From positions 124,001 through 188,000 of the forward strand of contig NZ_JBIGHV010000004.1 in the NCBI RefSeq assembly GCF_043555835.1: a stretch of 64,000 bases of DNA. The letters are read 5' to 3'. Position numbers and translations under genes: made by a program. Each line of letters opens with the position of its first letter. The stretch's first letter is position 1. The notes beneath the pieces are model-generated. The model ran no database searches. It worked only from the letters and a program-made list of their open reading frames with translations, and was not told the origin of the DNA. Shown in pieces: positions 16,135-24,320 of this stretch. This stretch comes from Pelomonas parva. Lineage in GTDB: Bacteria > Pseudomonadota > Gammaproteobacteria > Burkholderiales > Burkholderiaceae_C.

Positions 16135-17562
16135 TCAGCCGAGCCAGCCGCCCGTGAAGCCGGCGCGCTTCAGGCCACGTACCAGGTGCGCGTTCTTGCG
16201 CATGACGCTCCAGACCAGCTCGCCCCGGTGGTTGCCCATCATGGCCAGCAACGGGCCCTGGTCGATGCCCAGCATGTCGGTGTCCACCCAGCCCTTGCCC
16301 GGCTCGATGCGGCCGTGCGTCAGGCGCACGTCGGGGTAGTTGAAGCTGGGGTTGAAGGCATCCCAGAAGCCGTAGCGGCCCCAGGTGTGCGGGTAGCGCT
16401 GCTTGATGGCCATCAGCGCGGGGATGACGATCTCCGGCGCGAAGGCGATGGAGCTGCCTGCCGCGTAGGGCGCCAGCGTGCCGTCGTCGTGCAGGCCCAT
16501 GCCGCGGCCGGCGTAGCTGATGAAGCGGCGTTTCTCGGTCTTGCCGGTGGTCGTCGTGTAGGTGAGCTTGATGTCCGCCGGGCCGTCGCTGGCGCTGACG
16601 CCCCAGATCTCGGCGCTGTAGCCCTGCCAGCCCAGCGGGTTGGCGGCGGCGTAGTCGCGCTGCGCGTAGGTGGCGCGGCGCGAGTTCTCGAAATAGTCGA
16701 AACCCTTGCCACGCATGTAGGCATCGCGGATGCCGCGGAAGTCCACCCAGCAGTGCGTGAACTGGTGGCCGAACAGCGGCGGGAAGCGCAGCAGCGTCTG
16801 GCCGTAGCTCTCGCCCCAGCTGTCGCGGTCGTAGGTGCTGAGCCAGGCGTCGTAGGCTTCGGGCTTGACCGGCCGCGTGGGCGAGCCCAGGGCAAGCAGA
16901 TAGACCATCAGGGCCTCGTTGTAGCCCTTCCAGTCGTTGGGGATGTGGCCCTTCTCGGGCGTCCAGCCATGGCCGATGGACGGTGGGCGCACCTGGGCCC
17001 AGGCCCAGTCGACGCGGCCGTAGATCTCGTCGACAAGGCGGCGGATGGCGGCCTCGTCGGCATCGGCGCCGTCGAAGAAGCTCTGGGCATGCAGCGCGCC
17101 CATCAGCAGCAGCGCGGTGTCGACGGTGGACAGCTCGCAGCGGCCGAAACGCAGGCCTTCCTTCATGTCGAGGAAGTGATAGAAAAACCCCTTGTACCCG
17201 GCCACGCCCTTCTTGCCCGGGCCTTGCGGCAGGCCGGCGAAGAAGCGCAGGGTGTTGAGCGTGCGTTCACGCGCCTGGGCCCGGGTGATGTAGCCGCGCG
17301 CCACGCCCACGGGATAGGCGCTGAGCGCAAAGCCGACCGCCGCGATGCTGGCGAACGACGGCGTGGGCCAGCGGTCGGGCGCGAGACCGGTCTTCGCATC
17401 CGTCGTCTCCCAGAAGAAGTCGAAGGTGCGGCGCTCCAGGTCGGCGAGGAAGGCGTCGGCAGCCTGCAATGGCATCGTCGTCTCGGCCCAGCTGGGCAGG
17501 TTGGCGGCCAGCGCAAGGCCGGCACCCTGCGCCAGCAGGGCGCGTCGTGTCAGTGGAGTCAT
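16135..17562 (-). CDS. GH144-type glucanase (glycoamylase-like domain), probable endo-beta-1,2-glucanase
   Basis: A 475-residue exported enzyme with the PF10091 glycoamylase-like domain, the core of family GH144, whose characterised members are endo-beta-1,2-glucanases. The N-terminus TRRALLAQGAGLALAANLPSWAE is a twin-arginine signal. Conserved stretches are FDFFWETTDAKTGLAPDRWPTPSFASIAAVGFALSAYPVG, GFFYHFLDMKEGLRFGRCELSTVDTALLL and WGRYGFWDAFNPSFN. The enzyme would cut linear or cyclic beta-1,2-glucan to sophoro-oligosaccharides in the periplasm. It sits directly upstream of the ABC importer. PF10091 proteins outside GH144 exist, so the linkage specificity is inferred from the family plus the GH94 partner. 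Confidence 0.85.
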   Translation of the reverse strand: MTPLTRRALLAQGAGLALAANLPSWAETTMPLQAADAFLADLERRTFDFFWETTDAKTGLAPDRWPTPSFASIAAVGFALSAYPVGVARGYITRAQARERTLNTLRFFAGLPQGPGKKGVAGYKGFFYHFLDMKEGLRFGRCELSTVDTALLLMGALHAQSFFDGADADEAAIRRLVDEIYGRVDWAWAQVRPPSIGHGWTPEKGHIPNDWKGYNEALMVYLLALGSPTRPVKPEAYDAWLSTYDRDSWGESYGQTLLRFPPLFGHQFTHCWVDFRGIRDAYMRGKGFDYFENSRRATYAQRDYAAANPLGWQGYSAEIWGVSASDGPADIKLTYTTTTGKTEKRRFISYAGRGMGLHDDGTLAPYAAGSSIAFAPEIVIPALMAIKQRYPHTWGRYGFWDAFNPSFNYPDVRLTHGRIEPGKGWVDTDMLGIDQGPLLAMMGNHRGELVWSVMRKNAHLVRGLKRAGFTGGWLG

Positions 17563-17633
17563 GATGAACGGCGATTGTGGGAGCCGGCCGCACCTTCAGT
17601 GCATTCAGTGCAGCCGGCGCCCGAACGGCAGGG

Positions 17634-20567
17634 TCAGAACGAGTAGCTGGCGCCCAGCTTGAACTGGCGCATCGGCCCGCGCACGCCGGTGCGGGTATCG
17701 AAGTTGGCGTTGTCGCCGCCCAGCGCGTTGCGCGGCGGGGTCGACGGGCCGCCGACCCAGTCGTCGTAATAGCCCCAGTTGGCCGTATTGAACAGGTTGA
17801 GCACGTCGGCGCGAAGCTGCAGTTCGCCGCCATACACCTTGAAGTTCTTGGCCAGTGCGAGGTCGAACTGCTTGAAGGTGTCTGAGCCGCGCGCCACGGC
17901 GACGCAACCGTTGGCGCCGGAGAACCCGGTGTGGCAGTCCACCACCCGGCGCGGCTGGCCGTCACCCACGGTCAGCTTGCCCGACAGCTGCATGCCCCAG
18001 GGCAGTTTGTCCATCATGCCGCCGACGACCAGGCGGTGCTTCTCCGCGTCCTTGGCCGGGCGGAAGCCATAGGTGCTCTTGCCATAGGTCCAGTCGAAGA
18101 TGTCGTCGGACCACTCGTTGTTGGTGGTCTGGGCGTCCGTGTAGGTGTAGGCCGCCGTCATGCTCCAGCCGCTGGCTTGGCTGTAGGGCTTTTCCAGCGA
18201 CAGGAACAGGCTGGTGGCCTTGTTCTGTCCGGCAAAGTCGCCCAGCACCAGCGTGCCGAAGTTGCGTGGCGCGCCGCCCCACAGCGGGTCCACCGAGTTG
18301 GAATTGCCGAAGCCGCCGTTGGGGTCGCGGTTGCCGTTGAACCAGATGAACTGGTTCTTGGCGTGGATCTTGGAGACCGCGACGTCCATGTTCCACATGC
18401 CCAGCGCCTGGCGCAGGCCCAGGCTCATCTGGTCGGCAAACGGCATCTTGAAGTCGTTCTTGATCATCCAGATCTCGCCGCCCGGCGCGGCGTTCTTCTG
18501 CAGTTCGTCCAGCGCGTTGTTGGCCATCCTGCGGTCGTAGCTGCGGCCCCAGCCGCCATAGACCACCGTGGCCTTGTTGCCCAGCACGTCGAAGGACGCG
18601 CCGACGCGCGGGGCGAAGGCGCTCTTGAAGGCCTTTCGGGAGTTGCCGGTGGAGATGTAGTCGGCAATGTTGATGCCGCCCTTGGCCAGCGACTGCGCGT
18701 AGGTCTGGCCCGCAGGGGCGGTAATGCCGTCGACCGTGCGGCCGTCCAGCGCGTTCAGCCCCGCGACGCGGTCTGCAGGCGTCACGTAGCTGTTGTTCAG
18801 CATGTTGTCTTCATAGTCCCAACGGATGCCGAGGTTCAGCTCCAGCTGCTTGGTGAGCTTCCAGTCGTCTTGCAGGTAGATGCCGTACTGCTTGTTCTTG
18901 AAGTTGGCCGAGGCGGTCGGGATGGCGAGCCGGATGTTGCACTGGTCGCTGGACAGGCCGCTGCTGCTGACGTTGGTACCCGTGCAGGTTAGGCCGCTGT
19001 AGTAAGGCTGGCCGGTGGTGGTGTTCAGCACTGTGTCGATGGTCGGGACGCGGAAGGCGGTGCCGCTGAGGTCGTACTCCATCGCCTTGAACTGCACGCC
19101 GCCCTTGATGACGTGGCCGGCCAGGCCCGTGTAGGTGAGGTCGTTCTTCAGGTAGATGCCGCTCTGGCGGCGGTCCTGCGCGTTGCCCGAGCCGCCGGTG
19201 AAGAAGATGTCCTGGACGTTGTTGATGGCGTTGGTGGGCGAGTACTTGAAACGGACCTGCGGGTCGCTGGAATCCGACTGGGGATTCCACTTGGTGCTTT
19301 CCCAGCCGGCGCGCGCTTCATTGAGCCAGTCGTCGCCGCTGTACTCGTGGGTCACGTCAACACGGTAGGTGTTGTTGTTGTTGTTGATGGCCGTGCTCGG
19401 CGCAAAGCGGTCACCGTCGACCGAATAGCCGGTTTCCTTGCGCAGCGTGGTCGAGATGTCCAGGCGCTGCCGGGCGTCGATCTCTGCGGACAGCTTGCCG
19501 AACAGCAGGTGCTGCTCGAACTGCCCATTGAAAGCACCTTGCTGCCCGGCGATGCCCGGCACGAGGCCGGGGCTGCCGGGGTATTTGTCCAGATTCATCG
19601 CGGTGAGCTGGCGCGGCCGGTCCAGCGACTTGCCGTCGTAGGCGAGGAAGTAGTGCAGCGTGTCCGGCTTGATCGCCCCACCGATGCTGAAACCCGCCTC
19701 GATCTGCTTGTTGGAGGGCGGCGAGATGCCGTTCGCTTCGTCCTTCTTCTGAATAGGGCTCAGCGCGGTCCAGTTGCTACCGGTGCGGTTGACGTAAACG
19801 TTTCCATGCGTTTCATTGCCGCCCGATTTGGTGACTGCAGTGATGGCCACGCTGGACACCTGGTCGTACTCGGCCTTGTAGTTCTGCGTCAGCACGCGGT
19901 ACTCGGCGATGGCCGTCTGCGGGAAGGGGTTGCCCTGGCTGGTGTTCTGCCCTGACACGCCGCCGCGCAGGATGTTGTTCTTCTGGCCCACGCCGTCGAT
20001 GAAGACATTGACCGAGTCGATGTTCTGCGAGCCACCGCGCAGCCGGGTGTTGCCACTGGCATCGGTGTCGAAGCGCACGCCGGGCGCGAAGTCGGCCGCC
20101 GACAGGAAGTTGCGTGAGGCCTGCGGGATGGCTTCGATCATCCGGTTGGACACCGTCGTGCCGACCTGGGAATCGATCACGCCCTGGCGCTGCGAGGTGC
20201 CCTGGACGACGACGGTCCCCAGCTGGTTGGTGGCGCTGCTCAGGTCCAGCGTCGCGTTCTGGCCGACCGACAGCGTGACGAGGCTGCCCGTGCTGGCGCC
20301 GGCCACGCGGACCTCATAGCTGCCCGGGTTCAGGCCCAGCAGCACATAGCTGCCGTCGGCCAGCGTCCTGGCGCGGTAGATGCTGCCGGTGGCCTTGTTG
20401 ATGGCCACGACATCCGTGCCGGCCGGCGCGGCCACACCGGCTGCGGTGATGGTGCCACGCACGGTGGCGTTGGAGGTCTGCGCCGACGCGGCGCCAGCGA
20501 GCGCGAAGCAGACGGCGGTGGCCAGCGCGTGGCGGGCCCACGGCGTGCGGTGATTTGTGGTTCTCAT
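17634..20567 (-). CDS. TonB-dependent outer-membrane receptor with carboxypeptidase-regulatory-like N-domain
   Basis: A 977-residue outer-membrane protein of the Oar/CarbopepD_reg-like class. A signal peptide (ATAVCFALAGAASAQ) precedes a regulatory-like Ig domain (ATVRGTITAAGVAAPAGTDVVAINKATGSIYRARTLADGSYVLLGLNPGSYEVRV), then a plug domain (VVVQGTSQRQGVIDSQVGTTVSNRMIEAIPQ, RLRGGSQNIDSVNVFIDGV), and a 22-strand barrel ending in the aromatic KLGASYSF. It probably imports large oligosaccharides across the outer membrane using TonB energy. It is 43 bases downstream of lacI and 71 bases upstream of the GH144 gene, so it is placed in the same operon. Confidence 0.92.
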   Translation of the reverse strand: MRTTNHRTPWARHALATAVCFALAGAASAQTSNATVRGTITAAGVAAPAGTDVVAINKATGSIYRARTLADGSYVLLGLNPGSYEVRVAGASTGSLVTLSVGQNATLDLSSATNQLGTVVVQGTSQRQGVIDSQVGTTVSNRMIEAIPQASRNFLSAADFAPGVRFDTDASGNTRLRGGSQNIDSVNVFIDGVGQKNNILRGGVSGQNTSQGNPFPQTAIAEYRVLTQNYKAEYDQVSSVAITAVTKSGGNETHGNVYVNRTGSNWTALSPIQKKDEANGISPPSNKQIEAGFSIGGAIKPDTLHYFLAYDGKSLDRPRQLTAMNLDKYPGSPGLVPGIAGQQGAFNGQFEQHLLFGKLSAEIDARQRLDISTTLRKETGYSVDGDRFAPSTAINNNNNTYRVDVTHEYSGDDWLNEARAGWESTKWNPQSDSSDPQVRFKYSPTNAINNVQDIFFTGGSGNAQDRRQSGIYLKNDLTYTGLAGHVIKGGVQFKAMEYDLSGTAFRVPTIDTVLNTTTGQPYYSGLTCTGTNVSSSGLSSDQCNIRLAIPTASANFKNKQYGIYLQDDWKLTKQLELNLGIRWDYEDNMLNNSYVTPADRVAGLNALDGRTVDGITAPAGQTYAQSLAKGGINIADYISTGNSRKAFKSAFAPRVGASFDVLGNKATVVYGGWGRSYDRRMANNALDELQKNAAPGGEIWMIKNDFKMPFADQMSLGLRQALGMWNMDVAVSKIHAKNQFIWFNGNRDPNGGFGNSNSVDPLWGGAPRNFGTLVLGDFAGQNKATSLFLSLEKPYSQASGWSMTAAYTYTDAQTTNNEWSDDIFDWTYGKSTYGFRPAKDAEKHRLVVGGMMDKLPWGMQLSGKLTVGDGQPRRVVDCHTGFSGANGCVAVARGSDTFKQFDLALAKNFKVYGGELQLRADVLNLFNTANWGYYDDWVGGPSTPPRNALGGDNANFDTRTGVRGPMRQFKLGASYSF

Positions 20568-20610
20568 GATGTCCTTGTCTCCTGGTTGTGTGCTGTGGTT
20601 TCGGACGGGA

Positions 20611-21615
20611 TCAGGTCTTGGCGCCGCAGGAGCGGCGCACGACGAGCTGCACCGGCATCACGGTGGCGCTGCGGTCGTGGCTGTCTTGTTCAAGCGCATC
20701 GGCCAGCGCGTCTAGCGCCTGCTGGCCCAGCGCCGCGATGGGCACGTGCATGGTGGTTAGCGCCGGGCTGACATAGCGGGCGACGGGGATGTCGTCAAAG
20801 CCGGCGAGCGCGATGTCCTCGGGGACGCGCACGCCTGCGGCAATCAGCGTGCCGAGCAGGCCGATGGCCATGATGTCGTTGGCGGCGAAGACGGCGTCGG
20901 GCCGCTCGGCCGCCGGCAGGCCCAGCAGGAAGGCGCCGGCCCGCTCGCCGCCGGCCTCGGAGAAGTCGCCTTCCAGCAACCAGGGCTGGACACCGGCGGG
21001 CAGCCCGGCACGGTGGCCGCGCTCGCGCTCGCGCGCCTCGAAGTTGGCCGCCGGGCCGCCCAGGAAGGCGATGCGCCGCCGGCCGGTGGCGACGAGGTGC
21101 TCGGTCATCTGTCGCGCGCCGCCGAAGTTGTCGACAGCAAAGACGCGCTGCGTCGGCGCGCGCACGCCGGAGTTCAGCAGCACGGCGGGCAGGGACAGCG
21201 GCAGGTTCTGCGACAGGAAGTCGTCGTCGGCATGCGGGGACATGACGATGAGACCGTCGACGCGGCCGTTCATCGCCCGCAGCGCGGCGGCCGCCTCGTC
21301 GGCGTCGTCATGCGAGCTGGACAGCAGCAGGTGCAGGCCGCGCGCACGGGCGGCCTGGTCGATGCCGCGGATCAGCTCGGAGAAGAACTCGCCGTGCAGG
21401 TCGGGCAGCAGCGCGCCGATGGTGTCGGTGCGGCGCGTGATGAGGCTGCGCGCGGCGCCGGAGGGGCTGTAGCGCAGCTCGCGCGCCACGTCGACGATGC
21501 GCTGGCGGGTGTCGGGCAGCACATTGCCGGCACCGTTGAGCGCGCGCGAGACGGTCGCCACCGACACGCCGGCAACGCGGGCGACATCCTTGATCGTGGC
21601 GGGCGAGGCGCTCAT
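20611..21615 (-). CDS. LacI-family transcriptional regulator
   Basis: A 334-residue repressor. The helix-turn-helix is TIKDVARVAGVSVATVSRALNGAGN (residues about 8-32), followed by the hinge helix region (RYSPSGAARSLITRRTDTIGALLPD) and a periplasmic-binding-protein-like effector domain. A palindromic LacI-type operator and a sigma-70 promoter lie about 160-200 bases upstream on the same strand. As first gene of the operon it probably represses itself and the glucan genes until a sugar ligand binds. The ligand is unknown. Confidence 0.93.
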   Translation of the reverse strand: MSASPATIKDVARVAGVSVATVSRALNGAGNVLPDTRQRIVDVARELRYSPSGAARSLITRRTDTIGALLPDLHGEFFSELIRGIDQAARARGLHLLLSSSHDDADEAAAALRAMNGRVDGLIVMSPHADDDFLSQNLPLSLPAVLLNSGVRAPTQRVFAVDNFGGARQMTEHLVATGRRRIAFLGGPAANFEARERERGHRAGLPAGVQPWLLEGDFSEAGGERAGAFLLGLPAAERPDAVFAANDIMAIGLLGTLIAAGVRVPEDIALAGFDDIPVARYVSPALTTMHVPIAALGQQALDALADALEQDSHDRSATVMPVQLVVRRSCGAKT

Positions 21616-21775
21616 GTGTCAGTCGAATTGGAAGGCGCACGCGGGCCGCGTGGCCGAGGGGCTCGGCCGCGCCGGGCGGGCTCTCGCGGGCATGGATTGC
21701 GCAGGCCGTGAGGGGCCACGCGGGAACGGTTGTCTCATCCGTCGGACCGGCTGCGCTGTAGCGCGTCGGCTATCA

Positions 21776-21789
21776 TGTAAACGTTTTCA
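21776..21789. promoter_or_regulatory. LacI-type operator
   Basis: TGTAAACGTTTTCA is a near-perfect inverted repeat around a central CG step, matching the general LacI/GalR-family operator form. It sits just downstream of the -10 box of the minus-strand promoter at 21794-21822, overlapping the expected transcription start, which is a repressing position. It is the only such site I see around the operon. Confidence 0.75.
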
Positions 21790-21793
21790 CGTG

Positions 21794-21822
21794 ATTTTGT
21801 CGACCTGCTGCGGGTGAGTCAA
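21794..21822 (-). promoter_or_regulatory. Sigma-70-like promoter of the glucan operon
   Basis: On the minus strand TTGACT (21822-21817) is followed after 17 bases by CAAAAT (21799-21794). The -35 box has five of six consensus bases and the -10 box four of six. Transcription would start within the operator and leave an untranslated leader of about 170 bases before lacI. The leader contains a GC-rich hairpin near 21649-21666. Confidence 0.6.
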
Positions 21823-21854
21823 CAGCGTGTTTACCCGGCGCGGCGGGCGCAGTC

Positions 21855-21989
21855 GTGCGCGGCCAACACCGGGGCATCGCCGGCTGCTTCGCCGACCCGG
21901 ATAGGCATCTCTTCGAAGTGGACGACGAAGACATGTGGGTGCTTGATGGCGACCACGGGCTGGTGGTCGACAAGGTCAACGCCGCTGAC
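21855..21989 (+). pseudogene. Possible remnant of a VOC/glyoxalase-family gene (C-terminal end)
   Basis: One plus-strand frame reads GIAGCFADPDRHLFEV followed by MWVLDGDHGLVV, close to the C-terminal pattern of VOC proteins (GYFADPDGHLWEV then a few residues and LDADG). No start or N-terminal domain precedes it and no matching reading frame is found upstream, so it would be a decayed fragment. The similarity is short and judged by eye. Confidence 0.35.
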
Positions 21990-21994
21990 GGACG

Positions 21995-22027
21995 AAGGGC
22001 CCGCCACGCGAAACGTGGCGGGCCCTT
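21995..22027. terminator. Bidirectional hairpin terminator
   Basis: A perfect 14-base-pair stem with a five-base loop (CGAAA) that starts with AA and ends with TT, so it can work on either strand. It lies 32 bases past the stop of the minus-strand Bug gene and separates that gene from the lacI promoter region. Confidence 0.7.
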
Positions 22028-22058
22028 CTCAGGCGTGGCGCAGGCGCGGTGCCGTCAA

Positions 22059-23024
22059 CTAGTCGGCGTACACCCCAGCCGCCTTGATGACCGGCCCGAG
22101 CTTGTTGATTTCGGCCTCGACGAACTTCTTGTGCTCCGCCGGCGCAATGCGTCCGTCAGTGACCAGCACGGCGCCCAGCGCTTCCTGGCGCTTCTGGAAA
22201 TCGGCGTCCTTCAGCGCGGCGCGCAGCGCCGTGTTGACCTTGTCGATGACCGCCTTGGGCGTGCCCTTGGGCGCGTACAGGCCGTGCCAGATCGTCAGGT
22301 TGAAGCCCTTGAGCCCGGACTCGTCCGCCGTCGGCAGTTTGGCCAGCGCGCCGCTGGTCAGGCGCTTGGAAGACATGACGGCAAAGGCCTTCACCTTGCC
22401 GGACTCGATCTGGCTGGTGGTGTTGGTGGTCTGGTCGCACATGATGTCGACCTGGCCGCCGAGCAAGTCGTTCATGGCAGGCGCGGTGCCCTTGTAGGGC
22501 ACGGTGGTCATGTCGATCTTGATGGACTGCTGGAACAGCAGACCGCACAGGTGCGAGGCCGAGCCCGTGCCCGCGTTGGCCAGGTTGATCTTGCCCTTGT
22601 TGGCGTCCAGCCACTTGGCCAGCTCGCCGTAGTTGGCCGCCGGCAGCGTGCTGCGGCCGATAAGCGTCATCGGCACGTCGTTGACCATGCCGAGGTACTC
22701 GAAGTCCTCCAGCACTTTGAAGGGCAGCGTGCGGTAGAGCGCTGGCGCCGTGGCCATGCCGATGTGGTGCAGCAGCAGCGTGTAGCCATCGGGCGCGGCC
22801 TTGGCCACCTTGTTGGCGCCCAGCGTGCCGCCGACGCCGCCGACGTTCTCGATGATGACGGTGCCGCCCAGCGGCTTGCGAAGCGCTTCGGCCAGGTCGC
22901 GGGCGACCTTGTCGGTGGGGCCGCCTGCCGTGAAAGGCACGACGATGGTGACGGGCTTGTCCGGGTAGGCAAAGGCGGGCATGGCGGCCATCAGGCCGGC
23001 GGCGAGCAACAGGTTCTGGCGCAT
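22059..23024 (-). CDS. Tripartite tricarboxylate transporter substrate-binding protein (Bug family)
   Basis: A 321-residue periplasmic binding protein of the Bug/TctC family. A signal peptide (MRQNLLLAAGLMAAMPAFAYP) precedes PDKPVTIVVPFTAGGPTDKVARDLAEAL, the typical first Bug strand, followed by VIIENVGGVGGTLGANKVAKAAPDGYTLL. The ATG at 23024 has GGAGA eight bases upstream, so I prefer it to the ATG at 23039. No TctA or TctB membrane genes are nearby, which is usual for the many orphan Bug proteins of Burkholderiales. The ligand is likely a small carboxylate but cannot be named. Confidence 0.92.
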   Translation of the reverse strand: MRQNLLLAAGLMAAMPAFAYPDKPVTIVVPFTAGGPTDKVARDLAEALRKPLGGTVIIENVGGVGGTLGANKVAKAAPDGYTLLLHHIGMATAPALYRTLPFKVLEDFEYLGMVNDVPMTLIGRSTLPAANYGELAKWLDANKGKINLANAGTGSASHLCGLLFQQSIKIDMTTVPYKGTAPAMNDLLGGQVDIMCDQTTNTTSQIESGKVKAFAVMSSKRLTSGALAKLPTADESGLKGFNLTIWHGLYAPKGTPKAVIDKVNTALRAALKDADFQKRQEALGAVLVTDGRIAPAEHKKFVEAEINKLGPVIKAAGVYAD

Positions 23025-23042
23025 GGGGCGTGTCTCCATCGG

Positions 23043-23222
23043 TTAGCGACGGTCTTCAATGAGTCTGCCGTCGTTGGGCAGGCTGCCGGGCGGCAGCAGG
23101 TTGACCTCGACCCGCAGTTTGTTCAGGTCGTGGGCCGTCAGCATCGGGCTTTCCACGAGGCCGGGGGCTGTGGACTTCCACATTTCGACCTGCAGGGCGA
23201 CAACGTCCTGCCCCAGGCCCAA
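23043..23222 (-). CDS. Small hypothetical protein
   Basis: A possible 59-residue protein starting at a TTG one base after the stop of the 99-residue gene upstream, or a 46-residue one from the ATG at 23183. The frame keeps the high-GC third-position pattern of real genes here and reads without stop through LTAHDLNKLRVEVNLLPPGSLPNDGRLIEDRR. No domain is recognised. The tight spacing suggests coupling to the upstream gene, or that both are halves of one disrupted gene. Confidence 0.4.
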   Translation of the reverse strand: MGLGQDVVALQVEMWKSTAPGLVESPMLTAHDLNKLRVEVNLLPPGSLPNDGRLIEDRR

Positions 23223-23223
23223 T

Positions 23224-23523
23224 TCACTCGTCGCCCCGCCAGCGCAGCAGCCGGCGCTTGATCTCGTCCTGCAGCTTGCGCGCATCGGGGGCCGACTTCA
23301 GCGTGTAGCTGTCCCACTCGGGCGTGCGCGCAGGCCGTCTGGCGAGCTGCGCCTTCACCGTGGCGCCGTCCACGGCCAGCGTCATCACGAGGTTGCCAGC
23401 CAGCAGCCAGCCCTCGCTGCGTTCGGTCAGCAGGTGCTGGTCGCGGATGAAGCGCTTCAGCGCCAGCAGCGTCGAGTCCGCGTTGAATGCCAACGGCGCG
23501 ATGTCCCAGGAATCGTCACTCAT
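23224..23523 (-). CDS. Hypothetical protein, 99 residues
   Basis: The ATG at 23523 has AAGGAG nine bases upstream, a better fit than the ATG three codons earlier, which directly abuts that site. The protein is soluble, with no signal or membrane segment. It reads as a short alpha/beta protein (LALKRFIRDQHLLTERSEGWLLAGNLVMTLAVDGATVKAQLARRPARTPEWDSYTLKSAPDARKLQDEIKRRLLRW). The ending is basic. I do not recognise the family. It may form a two-gene unit with the small frame at 23043-23222. Confidence 0.65.
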   Translation of the reverse strand: MSDDSWDIAPLAFNADSTLLALKRFIRDQHLLTERSEGWLLAGNLVMTLAVDGATVKAQLARRPARTPEWDSYTLKSAPDARKLQDEIKRRLLRWRGDE

Positions 23524-23624
23524 GCCAGCCATCTCCTTGTGCGTTGGCGCGACCGACACTGTGCACGACGCGCGCCTCTGTCGGCGCGCCAACACCTTCG
23601 GGGCCTCGACGGCCCGGGCAGGCC

Positions 23625-24233
23625 TCAGGCGGCGAAGGCGATCGCTTCGGGCTCGGCGCGCGGCAGGCTGGCCCAGCGGTCGGCGCTCAGCTCGTAGAGC
23701 AGGGCCGCGGCGCTGCCGGGGCCATCGGCCAGCGCGCCCTTCAGGCGCAGGCCCAGGCACTCCAGCGTCTTGCGCGTCGGTGCGTTGCTGGGCAGCACGG
23801 CGGCGACGACGGCGCCCTCGTGGCGCTGCTCGAACGCCTGCTCGATGGCGTGCAGCGCCATCTCCGACGCCAGGCCGCGGCCCCAGGCCTGGGGCGTGAT
23901 GCGGTAGTACAGGTAGAGGCCGGCATGGCCGGCGACGCTGCGGTGCATGAGGCCGCCAAAACCAATCAGCACCTCCGGCTTGTCACGCTCGGCAATGGCC
24001 CAGTGGCCGAAACCCAGCTTCTGCCAGTGGGCGATCCAGCCCTGCAGCTGCGCCTCGACGGCACCAGCGCCCTGCGGCGTGGCGGCGGCGCAGAAGCGGT
24101 TCACGGCGGGGTCGGCATACAGCGCGATCAGCGTCTGCAGATCATTTTCCCGAGGCGGCCGCAGCACGAGGCGGTGGGTCACCATGGCCGCTGGCACGGC
24201 AGGAACAGGCGCGCAGAACTCACTCGGAACCAT
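23625..24233 (-). CDS. GNAT-family N-acetyltransferase
   Basis: A 202-residue RimJ/RimL-like acetyltransferase. Typical stretches are THRLVLRPPRENDLQTLIALYADPAVNRF, GFGHWAIAERDKPEVLIGFGGL, the acetyl-CoA loop region ITPQAWGRGLASEMALHAIEQAF, and VLPSNAPTRKTLECLGLRLKG. The start is uncertain: ATG at 24233 gives a 16-residue extension, ATG at 24185 begins directly at the conserved domain, and neither has a good ribosome-binding site. It is transcribed away from the CopG-like gene. The substrate is unknown. Confidence 0.85.
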   Translation of the reverse strand: MVPSEFCAPVPAVPAAMVTHRLVLRPPRENDLQTLIALYADPAVNRFCAAATPQGAGAVEAQLQGWIAHWQKLGFGHWAIAERDKPEVLIGFGGLMHRSVAGHAGLYLYYRITPQAWGRGLASEMALHAIEQAFEQRHEGAVVAAVLPSNAPTRKTLECLGLRLKGALADGPGSAAALLYELSADRWASLPRAEPEAIAFAA

Positions 24234-24320
24234 GGACGACGCTAACTCGGTGAAAACCCTAGGAGGGTAGCCGCGCGCCGCGCGCAACGGAAGCCCGCAC
24301 CGGCGGAGTTGTCGCATTAC

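Larger units (their letters stand above)
21616..22058. other. 443-base intergenic region between lacI and the Bug gene
   Basis: This stretch holds no intact gene. From lacI outwards it contains the GC-rich leader of lacI, the operator at 21776-21789 and the promoter at 21794-21822. Beyond these come a plus-strand coding remnant (21855-21989) and a bidirectional terminator hairpin at 21995-22027. I see nothing else. Confidence 0.6.
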
